From assembly GCF_022569295.1 (NCBI RefSeq), contig NZ_JAKFIA010000001.1, positions 1,317,001 through 1,381,000 of the forward strand: a stretch of DNA of 64,000 bases. The letters are read 5' to 3'. The DNA comes from Pedomonas mirosovicensis. GTDB lineage: Bacteria; Pseudomonadota; Alphaproteobacteria; Sphingomonadales; Sphingomonadaceae. Shown one piece after another: positions 1 through 10,051 of the stretch. The stretch's first letter is position 1. Every line of letters begins with the position of its first letter. Made by a program: the position numbers and the translations under genes. The notes beneath the pieces were generated by a model. That model ran no database searches. It was not told the origin of the DNA and worked only from the letters and a program-made list of their open reading frames with translations.

Positions 1-1
1 C

Positions 2-187
2 GGCCGCACCGTGATGGAAAGCGATCCCAATGGCAAGTCCGCCCGGGAAATCGAGGTCCTGTGGGGCTACCTGTCGGACCGGCTGGACAAGAACTTCCGC
101 CGCACCGTCTTCCAGCCGCGCCAGAGCGCGCCGGCGCCGGTGGTCTCGCCCAAGGCGGGGTTTGGCCGCAAGGCCATCAGCGCCTGA
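2..187 (+). CDS. ParA/MinD-like partition ATPase, C-terminal end (5' truncated by window)
   Basis: The frame opening at base 2 reads through to TGA at 185-187 and gives the last 61 residues of a protein that starts outside the window. The visible tail has the pattern GRTVMESDP...AREIEVLWGYL, typical of the C-terminal helices of chromosomal ParA-like ATPases, followed by a Pro/Ala-rich end. The Walker motifs are not in view, so the call rests on the tail and on the neighbour, an RHH-like protein starting 13 bp downstream. It could also be a MipZ/CpaE-type relative. Confidence 0.55.
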   Translation, partial: GRTVMESDPNGKSAREIEVLWGYLSDRLDKNFRRTVFQPRQSAPAPVVSPKAGFGRKAISA

Positions 188-200
188 GAGAGCGGGGGAC

Positions 201-650
201 ATGAGCATGTATGATCCCAAGCCTGCCGCTTCGCTGACGGGTGGCCTTCTGGTTCGCAAGGGGCAAGCCCGCCCGGCACTCAGCCCCGGCCTGGTGCTGG
301 AGGCGGATGACGCCCACGCCGCCCCGCGCAGGGTCATCACCCTGCCGCGCCCGGAGGCGGCCCGGCCGATGGACGCCGAGGCGATGCGCCAGGTCGTTCC
401 GCCAGTCGACAAGGCAAAGAGCGAGGCCAAGCCCAAGGCAGAGGGCAAGCCCGAGGCGCGGCGCCGGGTGGCCTTTACCTATCGGCTCGATCCGGAGCGG
501 CATCTGAACTTGCGCGTGGTCGCCATCTACAAGCGCACCTCGGCGCAGAAGATTCTGGACGAGGCGCTGGATCGCTATCTGGATGAAGTGATGGCGGAGG
601 AAGGCTCGTTGGTCTTCCCGAAACAGCTGTCGGCCGCGCAATCGGCCTGA
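201..650 (+). CDS. Ribbon-helix-helix-like protein beside ParA-like ATPase
   Basis: 149 aa. The ATG at 201 follows GAGAGAGCGGGGG and sits 13 bp after the ParA-like stop; an upstream in-frame start would overlap that gene. Residues 1-70 look unstructured, 70-87 are a Lys/Ala/Glu-rich linker, and 88-130 (RRVAFTYRLDPERH...AQKILDEALDRYLDEV) have the strand-helix-helix pattern of a ribbon-helix-helix DNA-binding or dimerisation domain. Partner RHH proteins of ParA ATPases are known, so a role in partition or positioning is inferred. No enzymatic motif is visible. Confidence 0.6.
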   Translation: MSMYDPKPAASLTGGLLVRKGQARPALSPGLVLEADDAHAAPRRVITLPRPEAARPMDAEAMRQVVPPVDKAKSEAKPKAEGKPEARRRVAFTYRLDPERHLNLRVVAIYKRTSAQKILDEALDRYLDEVMAEEGSLVFPKQLSAAQSA

Positions 651-712
651 AGCTTAGCCACGCCGGACGGGGGCAGGGGAACACGCGGGGGACCTGGGAG
701 AGGATGCACGGC

Positions 713-1903
713 ATGAAACCGGGCTTCATACTGGTAGCCACCGTTGCCGCCGCGGCGCTTGTTGCGAGCTGCTCCGGTCAGAAGCGGCCCGCCATGCAAG
801 GCGCGGCGCAAGCGTCGCTGCATGCCGATGGCGCTTCGTCCGCCGCTATGGCGATGGGAGCGTTGCAGCAGGGCCGCTTTGCCGAAGCCGCGGCGGCCCA
901 AGCTTCCATTCTGGCGCAGAACCCCGAGGATCATCGGGCCCAACTGGGCTATGCCCTGGCGCAGCTTGGGTTGGGGCACACCGAACAGGCCGTGGCGCGA
1001 CTGCGCGCCCTTGTGGCCGATGGCGGCGCGGCCGATGCGGATGTCGGCCTTGCCCTGGCGCTGGCCGGCGAGGCGCAAGAGGGCGTTGCCGTGCTCGAGC
1101 AGGCGGCGCTTCGGCCCGATGCCAGCCTACGCACCCGGCAGAACCTGGCGCTGGCCCTGGCCTTGGCCGATTCCTGGCCGCGCGCCCGCGCCCTGGTGGA
1201 GCGGGAAGTCGGTCCGCAACAGGCCACGTGGCGGCTGACCCAATGGGCGGCCTGGGCGGCCCTGCCGCCGCCGCACCGTCTGGCCGGTTTCCTGGGCGTG
1301 CCGCCAGGCAGCGCAGCTCCGGTCACGCTGGTGGAGGCGGCAACCCCGCCACTGCCGGGCGCTGCGGGTGCACCACAGGCGTCGCAACTGGCAGCCGCTG
1401 CGTTGGAGACACATCCTGCAGCTGATGCGACGACAACCAGCCCCGCTCTCGCGGACAAGCCGGTTGCGCTTGCCGCAGTCGATGCGCCTGTCCCGCCGGA
1501 GCCGAAGCCGGAGCCTGCCGCTTCCGCCACCGGGGCGCGGGAGCAAGCGCAGCCCAAGGCGCGCTGGGTGATCCAGCTCGCCGCCTACCGCAACGTGGCC
1601 GCGTTCAGGCCTGGGTGGAGCCGGCTGCAGAAGGCCCACGAGGATCTGCTTGGCCGGTACGAGCCGCGCCTGGTGGCCGGAGCGCAGGCGGATGGCTGGC
1701 ATCGGTTGACGGTCGGTTCCTTCATGGCCAGGGCCGAGGCTGATGCGGAATGCCGCGCATTGCGCCGCGCCGGGGTGGAGTGTTTCGTGCGCCGCCCGCT
1801 GGCGGGCGACCGGAATCAGCCGTTCAAGGCACAGGTGGCAAAAACGGTAACGACGGCCGACGCGCAAACAGCGAAGGCATCGCGCGAAGCCCCGGCGGCC
1901 TAG
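713..1903 (+). CDS. TPR/SPOR-domain lipoprotein
   Basis: 396 aa. The ATG at 713 has GGAGAGG about 10 bp upstream; the ATG at 704 abuts that site, so 713 is preferred. Residues 1-20 are a lipoprotein signal ending in the lipobox LVASC. Residues ~40-170 are Ala/Leu-rich tetratricopeptide-like helices, ~200-280 a Pro/Ala-rich linker, and ~284-365 (RWVIQLAAYRN...WHRLTVGSF...GVECFVRR) a SPOR domain, which binds denuded septal peptidoglycan. It is the third gene of an apparent ParA-RHH-SPOR operon, suggesting a cell-division or envelope-positioning role (inference). Confidence 0.75.
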   Translation: MKPGFILVATVAAAALVASCSGQKRPAMQGAAQASLHADGASSAAMAMGALQQGRFAEAAAAQASILAQNPEDHRAQLGYALAQLGLGHTEQAVARLRALVADGGAADADVGLALALAGEAQEGVAVLEQAALRPDASLRTRQNLALALALADSWPRARALVEREVGPQQATWRLTQWAAWAALPPPHRLAGFLGVPPGSAAPVTLVEAATPPLPGAAGAPQASQLAAAALETHPAADATTTSPALADKPVALAAVDAPVPPEPKPEPAASATGAREQAQPKARWVIQLAAYRNVAAFRPGWSRLQKAHEDLLGRYEPRLVAGAQADGWHRLTVGSFMARAEADAECRALRRAGVECFVRRPLAGDRNQPFKAQVAKTVTTADAQTAKASREAPAA

Positions 1904-1922
1904 GCGGCCTGAGGCTCAAACG

Positions 1923-1952
1923 AAAAGCCCCGCCGCGAGGGGCGGGGCTTTT
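1923..1952. terminator. Bidirectional intrinsic terminator
   Basis: A perfect 12-bp inverted repeat, AAAAGCCCCGCC / GGCGGGGCTTTT, with a 6-nt loop. The A-tract on one side and T-tract on the other let it serve both the SPOR gene (+) and the converging pyrC-like gene (-). Confidence 0.9.
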
Positions 1953-1969
1953 CCGGAATCGTGATTGAT

Positions 1970-3205
1970 CTAGGCTTGGCTGAACACGTCCACGCCATCG
2001 CGCCACAGGCCGCGCACCCGGCCCTGAACCGCCATGCGGTCGAACGGCGTGTTCTTCTGGACGGAGCGCAGGTTCTCCGCCTCGATGCGCCAAGGCGCGC
2101 CGGGGTCGAGCAGCAAGAGGTCGGCGGGTGCGCCGACGCCCAGGCGGCCGTTCTCCAGCCCGAAGATGCGGGCAGGTGCGCCGGAGAGCTTGTCGAGCAG
2201 CTTGCCGAGCGTCAGCGTGCCGTTGTGCACCAACGTGAGGCTGGTCGCCAGCAACGTCTCGGCCCCTACCATGCCGGGCGCGGCCTGGGCGAAGGGCAGG
2301 CGCTTCTCTTCCTGCGTGCGCGGGTCGTGGCCTGAGGCGATGACATCGATGGTGCCGTCACGCAAACCCTCGATCACCGCCAGCCGGTCGGCCTCCGTCC
2401 GCAGCGGCGGGGCAAAGCGGGCAAAGGTGCGGAAGCCGGAAACGGCGATCTCATTCAGCAGGATATGGGCCGGCGTTACGCCGCAGGTGACCTTCACGCC
2501 GCGCTTCTTGGCGAGCCGCACCGCCTCGATGGAAGCGGCGCAGGTGACCTGCGCGATGTGCACGCGCGCGCCAGTGGCTTCGGCGAGGCGAATATCGCGC
2601 TCTACCATCAGGGTTTCGGCCAGCGTCGGGTGGGCCGGAAGGCCCAGGCGCTGAGCAAACTCGCCCTCGGTGGCGCAGGTGCCCTTCACCAGGCCGGGGT
2701 CTTCGGTGTGGGTGATGACCAGCGCATCGAAGCCGGTGGCATATTGCAAGAGGCGCAGCATCACGCCCGTGTGGGTGATGGCGCTGCGGCCGGTGGCGAT
2801 GGCGACCGCGCCGGATTCGAGCCCAAGGCCCACTTCCGCCAGTTCCTCGCCCTGGAGGCCGCGCGTTGCCGCCACGAACGGGCGGACCTTGATGGTCTTG
2901 CGGCCAAGACGATAGGCGCGCTCGATGACCGCCGGGTCATCCAGAACCGGGTTCTGGTCCGGCATCAGGCAGGTGGTGGCGATGCCGCCCGCCACGCACG
3001 CGTCCACATCCACCTTGAAGGCGCGGGTGTCGATGAGGGCGGGGGTGAGCACCTTGCCGCCGCAATCCACCACGTCCGCGCCTTCCGGCACGGTGATGTC
3101 GCCGACGGCGGCGATGCGGCCGTTCTCGACCAAGAGGCCGCCCGTGGCATCGAGACCGGAGGCGGCGTCGATCAGGTGGGCATTTAGAAACGCGATACGG
3201 GTCAT
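1970..3205 (-). CDS. pyrC: Dihydroorotase-like protein, probably inactive (PyrC' pseudoenzyme)
   Basis: 411 aa amidohydrolase-fold protein. Its ATG overlaps the pyrB stop (ATGA), so translation is coupled. The usual metal motif DxHxH of dihydroorotase is replaced by [14 protein letters not shown], and the late metal Asp motif (TDHAPH-type) reads ASGHDPR, so the zinc site should be lost. The fold markers VITHTEDP and VTPAHILL remain. In many bacteria such a non-catalytic PyrC' is a structural partner of aspartate transcarbamoylase, with an active enzyme encoded elsewhere. The missing residues are visible; the structural role is inferred from the family and the coupling. Confidence 0.88.
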   Translation of the reverse strand: MTRIAFLNAHLIDAASGLDATGGLLVENGRIAAVGDITVPEGADVVDCGGKVLTPALIDTRAFKVDVDACVAGGIATTCLMPDQNPVLDDPAVIERAYRLGRKTIKVRPFVAATRGLQGEELAEVGLGLESGAVAIATGRSAITHTGVMLRLLQYATGFDALVITHTEDPGLVKGTCATEGEFAQRLGLPAHPTLAETLMVERDIRLAEATGARVHIAQVTCAASIEAVRLAKKRGVKVTCGVTPAHILLNEIAVSGFRTFARFAPPLRTEADRLAVIEGLRDGTIDVIASGHDPRTQEEKRLPFAQAAPGMVGAETLLATSLTLVHNGTLTLGKLLDKLSGAPARIFGLENGRLGVGAPADLLLLDPGAPWRIEAENLRSVQKNTPFDRMAVQGRVRGLWRDGVDVFSQA

Positions 3206-4206
3206 TGGCCTGCCTCCGTCGTCCAGCCGGGCACGCCGCGCCGCTTGCGGGTCAGTACATCCAGGCAGGCCATGCGAACGGCCACGCCCATTTCCACCTG
3301 CTCGGTGATGGCGGAGCGGGCGAGGTCGTCCGCCACCGCCGTGTCGATCTCGACGCCCCGGTTCATCGGGCCGGGGTGCATCACCAGCACGTCGGGCTTG
3401 GCATTCTTCAATCGTTTCTCGGTAAGGCCGAAGAAGTGGAAATACTCGCGGGTTGAGGGGATGAAGCCGCCCTGCATCCGCTCGCGCTGGAGACGCAGCA
3501 TCATGACGACGTCCACGCCCTCAAGCCCCTTGTCCATATCGGCGTAGACATCGACGCCCAGCCGCTCGATCTCCGCGCCGAGCAACGTCGGCGGGGCAAC
3601 CACGCGCACGCGGGCACCCAGCGCGCTCAGCAGCTGGAAATTGGAGCGGGCGACGCGAGAGTGAAGGATATCGCCGCAAATGGCGATGCTTAGCCCCTCG
3701 ATGCGGCCCTTGCGGCGGCGGATGGTCATGGCATCGAGCAGCGCCTGCGTCGGGTGCTCGTGGCGGCCATCGCCCGCGTTGATGACCGAGCAGTTCACCT
3801 TCTCGGCGATCAGCTGGACCGCGCCCGCATCCTGATGGCGGATCACCAGAATGTCCGGGTGCATGGCGTTCAACGTCAGCGCCGTGTCCAGCAGGGTCTC
3901 GCCCTTGGCGATGGACGAGGCGCTGACGATCATGTTGACGCAGTCCGCGCCCAACCGCTTGCCCGCCACCTCGAAGGAGAGGAGCGTGCGGGTCGAGTTC
4001 TCGAAGAAGGCGTTGACCTGCGTCAGCCCTGCCAGAACGTCATGGCGCTTGGCGGTGCTGCGGTTCGAGTCGATCCACCGCTCCGCTTCATCGAGCAGGT
4101 AGGCGATCTCCCAGGGCTGAAGCCCGGCGATACCCAGCAGGCTGGTGTGCGGAAACGGGTGGAGACCCGGCGGGGTCTGGTGCGATGCGGGTGTGGCTGT
4201 AGACAT
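3202..4206 (-). CDS. pyrB: Aspartate carbamoyltransferase catalytic chain
   Basis: 334 aa from the ATG at 4206 (MSTATPAS); the open frame extends to 4392, but the extra residues are not family-like. The enzyme makes N-carbamoyl-aspartate from carbamoyl phosphate and aspartate, the committed pyrimidine step. Visible motifs: [13 protein letters not shown] (carbamoyl-phosphate site), [10 protein letters not shown] and [11 protein letters not shown]. It overlaps the downstream pyrC-like gene by 4 bp. No pyrI regulatory chain is present, as expected for the class that assembles with PyrC'. Confidence 0.95.
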   Translation of the reverse strand: MSTATPASHQTPPGLHPFPHTSLLGIAGLQPWEIAYLLDEAERWIDSNRSTAKRHDVLAGLTQVNAFFENSTRTLLSFEVAGKRLGADCVNMIVSASSIAKGETLLDTALTLNAMHPDILVIRHQDAGAVQLIAEKVNCSVINAGDGRHEHPTQALLDAMTIRRRKGRIEGLSIAICGDILHSRVARSNFQLLSALGARVRVVAPPTLLGAEIERLGVDVYADMDKGLEGVDVVMMLRLQRERMQGGFIPSTREYFHFFGLTEKRLKNAKPDVLVMHPGPMNRGVEIDTAVADDLARSAITEQVEMGVAVRMACLDVLTRKRRGVPGWTTEAGQ

Positions 4207-4376
4207 TTGATGCGGGCCTATACCGATTGAACCCGGAGGCGGCAATACGAAGGGCCTGAAGACGTGTCGATTGGCCGTCGTCCTGCGCCGGCTCCACCCA
4301 TAGAGCATGGCGGTGGGGCAGGGAAGGCGTTTGCAGGGGCAGGCCGGGCGGCCGATTTGAGGCGAGTGGTCAAACG

Positions 4377-4392
4377 ATGCGAGGCCTCGCAT
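4377..4392. promoter_or_regulatory. 16-bp perfect palindrome upstream of pyrB
   Basis: ATGCGAGGCCTCGCAT is a perfect 8+8 palindrome in the 364-bp gene-free stretch 4207-4570 between ruvX and pyrB. It lies 170 bp ahead of the pyrB start and could be an operator or a short hairpin in the leader. The rest of the stretch includes an AT-richer patch (4469-4510) that may hold the pyrB promoter on the minus strand; I see no coding sequence there. Confidence 0.4.
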
Positions 4393-4570
4393 TGGGATGC
4401 CCCATAAAGGCCCACAGAGGCCCCTTACAGCGCGATTCCAGGTTTGCCCGCTACCACCCTAGCCGGGATAGGTAAAAACCTCTCTATGGACGTTTTAACC
4501 CCATTAGCGGCGATTTCGAGTTTTGCGGGAATGGGAAGGTTCGTTTTCTACTGTGGCGGATACTGCGTCA

Positions 4571-5041
4571 TCAGCACGCGGCCGCCAGGGCGTCGATCGC
4601 GCCCTGCAGGATGAAGGCGGCGGCGGCCTTGTCCACCCGTTCGGCGCGCTTGGCGCGGGACAGGTCCGCATCGATCATGGCGCGGGTGACGGCGGCGGTG
4701 GACCAGCGCTCGTCCCACATCAGGATCGGCAGGGTCTCGAACGCCTTGTCGAGATTGCGGGCATAGGCGCGGATGGATTGGGTTTGAGGCGAGTCGGTGC
4801 CGTCCATGTTGAGCGGCAGGCCGATCACGATGCCTTTGACGCTTTGCTTGGCGAACTGCTCGCGGAACCAGTTGGCATCCTGGGTGAAGCGCTGGCGCTG
4901 GAGCGTCTCGGCGGGCGTGGCGATGGTCCACATGGCATCGCAGAAGGCAACGCCGATGCGCTTGTCTCCAACGTCGAGGCCCGCCAGCCGCCCGCCTTCG
5001 GGCAGGACATCCAGAAACTCAAGGATCGACTGGGTAATCAT
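4571..5041 (-). CDS. ruvX: RuvX/YqgF pre-16S rRNA nuclease, Holliday-junction resolvase fold
   Basis: 156 aa. RNase-H-like fold with [15 protein letters not shown] (first catalytic Asp), [18 protein letters not shown] and the late acidic motif DERWST...[14 protein letters not shown]. YqgF proteins mature the 5' end of 16S rRNA, and the fold is shared with Holliday-junction resolvases. The ATG overlaps the stop of the upstream DUF3089 gene (ATGA), so the two are probably co-translated. Normal length for the family. Confidence 0.92.
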   Translation of the reverse strand: MITQSILEFLDVLPEGGRLAGLDVGDKRIGVAFCDAMWTIATPAETLQRQRFTQDANWFREQFAKQSVKGIVIGLPLNMDGTDSPQTQSIRAYARNLDKAFETLPILMWDERWSTAAVTRAMIDADLSRAKRAERVDKAAAAFILQGAIDALAAAC

Positions 5042-6213
5042 GGGGCTCCAACGGTGGGCTTGAGGAACGCATCCACCCGCGTCTGCACATTGGCGCGGAT
5101 GTTCGCCCAGAACAGGGCATAGTCATAAACGTGGTAGTTCTCGCCCGGCATCACCTGACGCTGATAGGAGCCCTGCGGATTCTGGGTGAGGTGGAGGATG
5201 CCGGTGGCATCGCACGCCGCGCCCGTGAGGCCGGGCTCAACCTTGGCCATGGGCTGGCCCACCTCGACGAACGGCAGTGCGCCCAGGTTGGCGCCCGCCT
5301 CGATACGGCGGGTATCCGCCCACCAGCTCAAAGGATTGGTGCAGACCATTGGCGTGCCGGCGCGGGCGATGCCGGTTGCCCCCGGCGCTGCGCCGTAGGC
5401 GGCCAGAACGCCGGAGGGATCGGCGGGTTCGCCGAAGCTCTGCCATGAGACGACGCAGCCGGTGGCGGCGGGCGTGGCGCACGGCGCGAGGCCGAAGGGC
5501 TCCAGGTCCGCCTTGATGGAAATGGGCCAGCCGATGAGATAGGCGGCAACCATGTGCTGCGCGGCGGGCGTGCCCGCGATGCGATGTTGCAGCAGGGCCA
5601 GCGCGTGGAGGCTGCCCTGGCTGTGAGCGGCCAGGATGAAGGGCTTGTCGCCGTGCGATGCGAGGAACGCATCGAACGCTGCCGCCACATCCTTGTAGGC
5701 CAGTTTGAGCGCCTGCACCCGGTCCGACTTGTCGGTGAAGAAGGCGCCGAGCGTCGCCTGACGGTAGCGCGGCGCCCAGACGTGGCCGACGTTGTTGAAC
5801 ACGCTTGCCTGGTGGCGGATCATCCGGTCGGTCAGGGCATTGGTGGCGGCGTCATCGAGCGGCGCGTTCCAGCGCTCCTTCTTCATGTAGGTGGTGGGCG
5901 GCACGAAGAACACGTCCACCACCGGGGCCGTGGTGGCGGAGAAGCCCTCTGGCGTGTCCTGCGAGGTGCCGGGCCTGGCCGGATGAGCGGCCCAGGCGGC
6001 GATCTTCGTATAGTCGGGCGCGGGATCCTTCGCGCTTTCGGCGAAGCTGACCGTGGGCACGTAGGTGAAGCGCATCAGCTGCGGCAGGAATGCCTGCCAG
6101 CCCACGAACCCGATGATCACCAGCATGACAAGCCCGGCAACGACCCAGAGAAACTTGATGGCGGGCGAGATTTTGCGCTTTGGCGCGGTTCGGGTCGGTG
6201 CGGGCGAGGTCAT
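5038..6213 (-). CDS. Membrane-anchored DUF3089 alpha/beta-hydrolase
   Basis: 391 aa from the ATG at 6213, which has AGGTGG upstream; a start at 6246 would add 11 residues. A basic N-terminus is followed by one membrane helix (about 18-42, [19 protein letters not shown]). The domain then carries [17 protein letters not shown], a Ser-hydrolase nucleophile elbow, plus FVPPTTY and a late HVYDYALFW region, matching DUF3089 proteins, which are putative esterases of unknown substrate. It would face the periplasm. It overlaps ruvX by 4 bp. Confidence 0.8.
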   Translation of the reverse strand: MTSPAPTRTAPKRKISPAIKFLWVVAGLVMLVIIGFVGWQAFLPQLMRFTYVPTVSFAESAKDPAPDYTKIAAWAAHPARPGTSQDTPEGFSATTAPVVDVFFVPPTTYMKKERWNAPLDDAATNALTDRMIRHQASVFNNVGHVWAPRYRQATLGAFFTDKSDRVQALKLAYKDVAAAFDAFLASHGDKPFILAAHSQGSLHALALLQHRIAGTPAAQHMVAAYLIGWPISIKADLEPFGLAPCATPAATGCVVSWQSFGEPADPSGVLAAYGAAPGATGIARAGTPMVCTNPLSWWADTRRIEAGANLGALPFVEVGQPMAKVEPGLTGAACDATGILHLTQNPQGSYQRQVMPGENYHVYDYALFWANIRANVQTRVDAFLKPTVGAP

Positions 6214-6454
6214 GGACGGGCCACCTGTCGGAGCGGAGCTGTGCAATTTTCAAACAGGCGCAAGATTGGCAACAACGCTCCCTCGATACAAGGGCCGGTT
6301 GCGCGCAGGCGCATCATGGCCGTTGGCAGAACAGCTTCTATCTCCTGCTTTTGATCTGCTACAGGAGAACGGGAAAGCACCTTACGCCGTCCGCCAGCCT
6401 TGAAGGGCGACGAGCGGGCGTGCTATCCGCCCCCGGCACGAAGGGAGCCAAGCC

Positions 6455-6742
6455 ATGGCTGTTGATGAAAAAACAGTACGCCGCATCGCTCATCTGGCGC
6501 GCATCAAGCTGGATGACGCCGATGTGGAACCGATGATGAAGGAACTGAACGGTATTCTCGACTGGGTGGAGCAACTCGGCGAGGTGAATACCGATGGCGT
6601 TGAACCCATGACCTCGGTGGTCGCGCAAGGCTTGCGCTGGCGCGAGGACGTGGTGAACGACGGCAACATCCAGGAAGATGTGCTGAAGAACGCGCCAGAG
6701 GCGCAGTTCGGCTTCTACGCTGTGCCGAAGGTGATCGAATAA
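6455..6742 (+). CDS. gatC: Asp/Glu-tRNA amidotransferase subunit C
   Basis: 95 aa, typical GatC size. GatC stabilises the GatCAB complex that converts mis-acylated Glu-tRNA(Gln) or Asp-tRNA(Asn) to the amide. Motifs: [13 protein letters not shown] at the N-terminus, and GVEPMTSV then [11 protein letters not shown] in the middle. GGGAG lies 7-10 bp before the ATG. The stop overlaps the gatA start (TAATG). The 240-bp stretch upstream (6214-6454) should hold divergent promoters; I found no clear -35/-10 pair. Confidence 0.95.
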   Translation: MAVDEKTVRRIAHLARIKLDDADVEPMMKELNGILDWVEQLGEVNTDGVEPMTSVVAQGLRWREDVVNDGNIQEDVLKNAPEAQFGFYAVPKVIE

Positions 6743-8229
6743 TGGCTGCAACCGATCTGACAGACCTGTCCGTCGCCGAGATGCGCGACGGCCTGAAGGC
6801 CAAGCGTTTCTCGGCCGTGGAGCTGACGCAGGCGCACATTGCCGCCGTGGAAGCGGCGCGCGAACTGAACGCCTTCATCGTCGAGACGCCGGAGCTGGCG
6901 CTCGAGCAGGCCAAGGCCGCCGATGCTGCGATCGCCAAGGGCGAGGCGGGTCCGCTGGCAGGCATTCCGCTCGGCATCAAGGACCTGTTCGCCACCAAGG
7001 GCGTGCAGACCACGGCTGCCTCAAAGATTCTGGAAGGCTTCGTGCCGACTTATGAGTCGACCGTCTCCGCCAACCTGCTGCGCGACGGCGCAGTGAGCCT
7101 CGGCAAGCTGAACCTCGACCAGTTCGCCATGGGCTCGTCCAACGAGACCTCGGCGTTCGGCAACGTGCTGAACCCGTGGCGCGGAAAGAATGGCGAGCAG
7201 TTGGTGCCGGGCGGCTCGTCCGGCGGTTCGTCCTCGGCGGTTGCGGCCCGCATCGTGGCGGCGGCAACGGGTACGGATACCGGCGGCTCCATCCGCCAGC
7301 CCGCCAGCTTCACCGGCATTGCGGGCATCAAGCCGACCTACGGCCGCTGCTCGCGCTGGGGCATCGTGGCGTTCGCCTCCTCGCTCGACCAGGCGGGGCC
7401 GATGGCGCGCACCATCCAGGACTGCGCCATCCTGCTCAAGTCCATGTGCGGGTTCGACCCGAAGGACTCGACCTCCCTCGACCTGCCCGTGCCGGACTTC
7501 GAGAAGGCGCTGACCGGCGACATCCGGGGCCTTCGCATCGGTATTCCGAAGGAGTACCGCGTCGAGGGCGCGCCTGCCGAAATCGACCGGCTGTGGCAGC
7601 AGGGCATGGACTGGCTGAAAGCAGCGGGTGCCGAGATCGTCGACATTTCCCTGCCGCACACCAAATATGCGCTGCCGACCTACTACATCGTGGCTCCGGC
7701 AGAGGCTTCGTCCAACCTCGCCCGCTATGACGGCGTGCGCTACGGCCAGCGCGTCGCGCCCGAGAACGGCTCGCTCATCGACATGTACGAGGCAACCCGC
7801 GCGGCAGGCTTCGGCCGCGAGGTGAAGCGCCGCATCATGATCGGCACCTACGTGCTCTCGGCAGGCTATTACGACGCCTACTACTTGAAGGCCCAGCGCC
7901 TGCGCACCCTGATCGCGCAGGACTTCGAGAAGGCCTACGAACAGTGCGACGTGATCCTGACGCCGACCTGCCCGAGCGCGGCCTTCCCGTTCGGCGCGAA
8001 GTCGGCGGACCCGATCGCCATGTACCTCAACGACGTGTTCACCGTGCCCGCCTCGCTGGCGGGGCTGCCGGCGCTTTCGGTTCCGGCGGGCGTGGACGCG
8101 GACGGCCTGCCGCTGGGCCTCCACCTCATCGGGCGCAAGCTGGATGAAGAGACGGTGCTGAAGGTGGGCCATGTGATCGAACAGGCCGCCCAGTTCACGG
8201 CCAAACCGGAAAAGTGGTGGGTAAAATGA
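6742..8229 (+). CDS. gatA: Asp/Glu-tRNA amidotransferase subunit A (amidase)
   Basis: 495 aa. Amidase-signature enzyme that releases ammonia from glutamine for transamidation on tRNA. The catalytic Lys lies in PLGIKDLF, and the cis-Ser/Ser pair in [15 protein letters not shown] and [14 protein letters not shown]. The C-terminal part ([17 protein letters not shown]) is also typical. Second gene of gatC-gatA-gatB, with overlaps on both sides (TAATG, ATGA). Confidence 0.97.
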   Translation: MAATDLTDLSVAEMRDGLKAKRFSAVELTQAHIAAVEAARELNAFIVETPELALEQAKAADAAIAKGEAGPLAGIPLGIKDLFATKGVQTTAASKILEGFVPTYESTVSANLLRDGAVSLGKLNLDQFAMGSSNETSAFGNVLNPWRGKNGEQLVPGGSSGGSSSAVAARIVAAATGTDTGGSIRQPASFTGIAGIKPTYGRCSRWGIVAFASSLDQAGPMARTIQDCAILLKSMCGFDPKDSTSLDLPVPDFEKALTGDIRGLRIGIPKEYRVEGAPAEIDRLWQQGMDWLKAAGAEIVDISLPHTKYALPTYYIVAPAEASSNLARYDGVRYGQRVAPENGSLIDMYEATRAAGFGREVKRRIMIGTYVLSAGYYDAYYLKAQRLRTLIAQDFEKAYEQCDVILTPTCPSAAFPFGAKSADPIAMYLNDVFTVPASLAGLPALSVPAGVDADGLPLGLHLIGRKLDEETVLKVGHVIEQAAQFTAKPEKWWVK

Positions 8230-9719
8230 GCGAGACCAAACCCTATCGCATTCGCGGCGCGACCGGTGACTGGGAGGTGGTGATCGGCATGGAGGTCCAT
8301 GCCCAGGTCATCTCCAACTCCAAGCTGTTCTCGGGCGCGGCGACGGCCTTCGGCGCGGAGCCGAACGCGCAGGTGAGCCTGGTCGATGCGGCCATGCCGG
8401 GCATGCTGCCGGTCATCAACGGCCAGTGCGTCCGTCAGGCGGTTCGCACCGGCCTCGCGCTCGGCGCGCAGATCAACAAGTGGTCCCGCTTCGACCGCAA
8501 GAACTACTTCTATGCGGACCTGCCGCAGGGCTACCAGATCAGCCAGTTCCAGTACCCGGTGGTGGGCGAGGGCGAGATTGTCCTCGATCTGGAGAACGGC
8601 CAGAAGACCGTGGGCATCGAGCGCATCCACCTGGAGCAGGACGCGGGCAAGTCGATCCACGACCAGAGCCCAACCCGCTCGTACGTCGACCTCAACCGCT
8701 CGGGCGTGGCGCTGATGGAGATTGTCTCCAAGCCGGACATGCGCTCGCCGGAAGAGGCGGGCGCGTACCTCAAGAAGCTGCGGACCATCCTGCGCTACAT
8801 CGGCACCTGCGACGGCAACATGGAGGAAGGCTCCATGCGCGCCGACGTGAACGTGTCGGTGCGCCGCCCCGGCGAGGGGCTGGGCACCCGCTGCGAGATC
8901 AAGAACGTCAACTCGGTGCGCTTCGTCATGGCGGCCATCGAGTATGAAGCCCGCCGCCAGGTGGACATCCTCGAAGAGGGCGGCAAGATCGACCAGGAAA
9001 CCCGCCTGTTCGACAACGTGAAGTTCGAGACCCGCTCGCTGCGGTCCAAGGAAGAGGCGCACGACTACCGCTACTTCCCCGATCCCGACCTGCTGCCGCT
9101 GGAATTCGACGATGCCTTCATCGACGACTGCCGCGCCAGCCTGCCGGAGCTGCCGGATGCCAAGAAGCAGCGCTTCGTCGAGGCGCTGGGCCTGTCGGAA
9201 TACAACGCGAGCGTTCTGACCGCCGAGAAGGAAACGGCGGACTACTTCGAGGCGCTGCTGGCGGAAGCCGCCAAGCGTCAGGGCAAGTCGCTGACGGACG
9301 TGGCCCGCCCGGCCTCCAACTGGGTGACCTCCGACCTGTTCGGCGCGCTCAACAAGCTGGGCAAGTCGATCGAGGAAAGCCCGATCAGCCCGGCGCAGGG
9401 CGCGGAGCTCATCAGCCTGATCGCCGACGGCACCCTCTCGGGCCGCCTCGCCAAGGACGTGTTCGAGATCATGCTCGAGACCGGCAAGGGCGCGGCCGAC
9501 ATCGTGGAGGAGCGGGGCCTGAAGCAGGTCTCCGACACCGGCGCGATCGAGGCCACCATCGCCAAGGTGCTGGCCGACAACGCGGACTCGGTCGAAGCCT
9601 ACCGCGGCGGCAAGGACAAGCTGTTCGGCTTCTTCGTGGGCCAGACCATGAAGGCCATGGGCGGCAAGGCCAACCCGGCCGTCGTCAACGACCTGCTCAA
9701 GAAGGCGCTGAACGGGTAA
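8226..9719 (+). CDS. gatB: Asp/Glu-tRNA amidotransferase subunit B
   Basis: 497 aa from the ATG at 8226, which overlaps the gatA stop. GatB is the kinase and tRNA-binding subunit that activates the misacylated residue. Hallmarks: [12 protein letters not shown] at the N-terminus, [14 protein letters not shown], the IERIHLEEDAG-type segment (here HLEQDAGKS), [14 protein letters not shown], and a C-terminal YqeY/tail domain ending in [13 protein letters not shown]. An intrinsic terminator follows. Confidence 0.97.
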   Translation: MSETKPYRIRGATGDWEVVIGMEVHAQVISNSKLFSGAATAFGAEPNAQVSLVDAAMPGMLPVINGQCVRQAVRTGLALGAQINKWSRFDRKNYFYADLPQGYQISQFQYPVVGEGEIVLDLENGQKTVGIERIHLEQDAGKSIHDQSPTRSYVDLNRSGVALMEIVSKPDMRSPEEAGAYLKKLRTILRYIGTCDGNMEEGSMRADVNVSVRRPGEGLGTRCEIKNVNSVRFVMAAIEYEARRQVDILEEGGKIDQETRLFDNVKFETRSLRSKEEAHDYRYFPDPDLLPLEFDDAFIDDCRASLPELPDAKKQRFVEALGLSEYNASVLTAEKETADYFEALLAEAAKRQGKSLTDVARPASNWVTSDLFGALNKLGKSIEESPISPAQGAELISLIADGTLSGRLAKDVFEIMLETGKGAADIVEERGLKQVSDTGAIEATIAKVLADNADSVEAYRGGKDKLFGFFVGQTMKAMGGKANPAVVNDLLKKALNG

Positions 9720-9746
9720 GGCCGCCTTTATCGGAAGCGACCACGG

Positions 9747-9785
9747 AAGAACGGCCCCAGCCCACCGGCGGGGCCGTTCTTCTTT
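9747..9785 (+). terminator. Intrinsic terminator after gatCAB
   Basis: A 12-bp perfect stem, AAGAACGGCCCC / GGGGCCGTTCTT, with an 11-nt loop followed by CTTT, beginning 28 bp after the gatB stop. Confidence 0.9.
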
Positions 9786-9839
9786 GCCGTAACGGGTGCG
9801 TATTAATCTATAATTAACAGACCCTTCGGATCATCCGAA
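9784..9839 (+). promoter_or_regulatory. Candidate promoter and 15-bp inverted repeat ahead of the DUF4810/DUF799 genes
   Basis: A consensus -10 TATAAT is at 9809-9814; the only -35 candidate (TTGCCG, 9784-9789) is weak, with a 19-bp spacer. A perfect inverted repeat, TTCGGAT-C-ATCCGAA (9825-9839), starts about 10 bp after the -10 box, where a repressor operator would sit. A second small hairpin, GTCGT-AAAG-ACGAC, is at 9893-9906. The remainder of the ~235-bp leader up to the gene at 10052 shows nothing else. Confidence 0.4.
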
Positions 9840-10051
9840 CCGGCTTTCGACAGCCTGACTGGACTGGAGGATTGAGAACACCGGCCGGATTTGTCGTAAA
9901 GACGACGGCTTCGTTTGACGGACCGCTGCCGGAGGCGGACTCCTTCGCTCGCAATGCACCGCATTTAGAGCCGGACCAGAAAAGCCGTTCATATGGGGGC
10001 CGCGTTAACGATCACCGCCGTCTTTCCGGCGCACGATATCATTGGGGGGTT

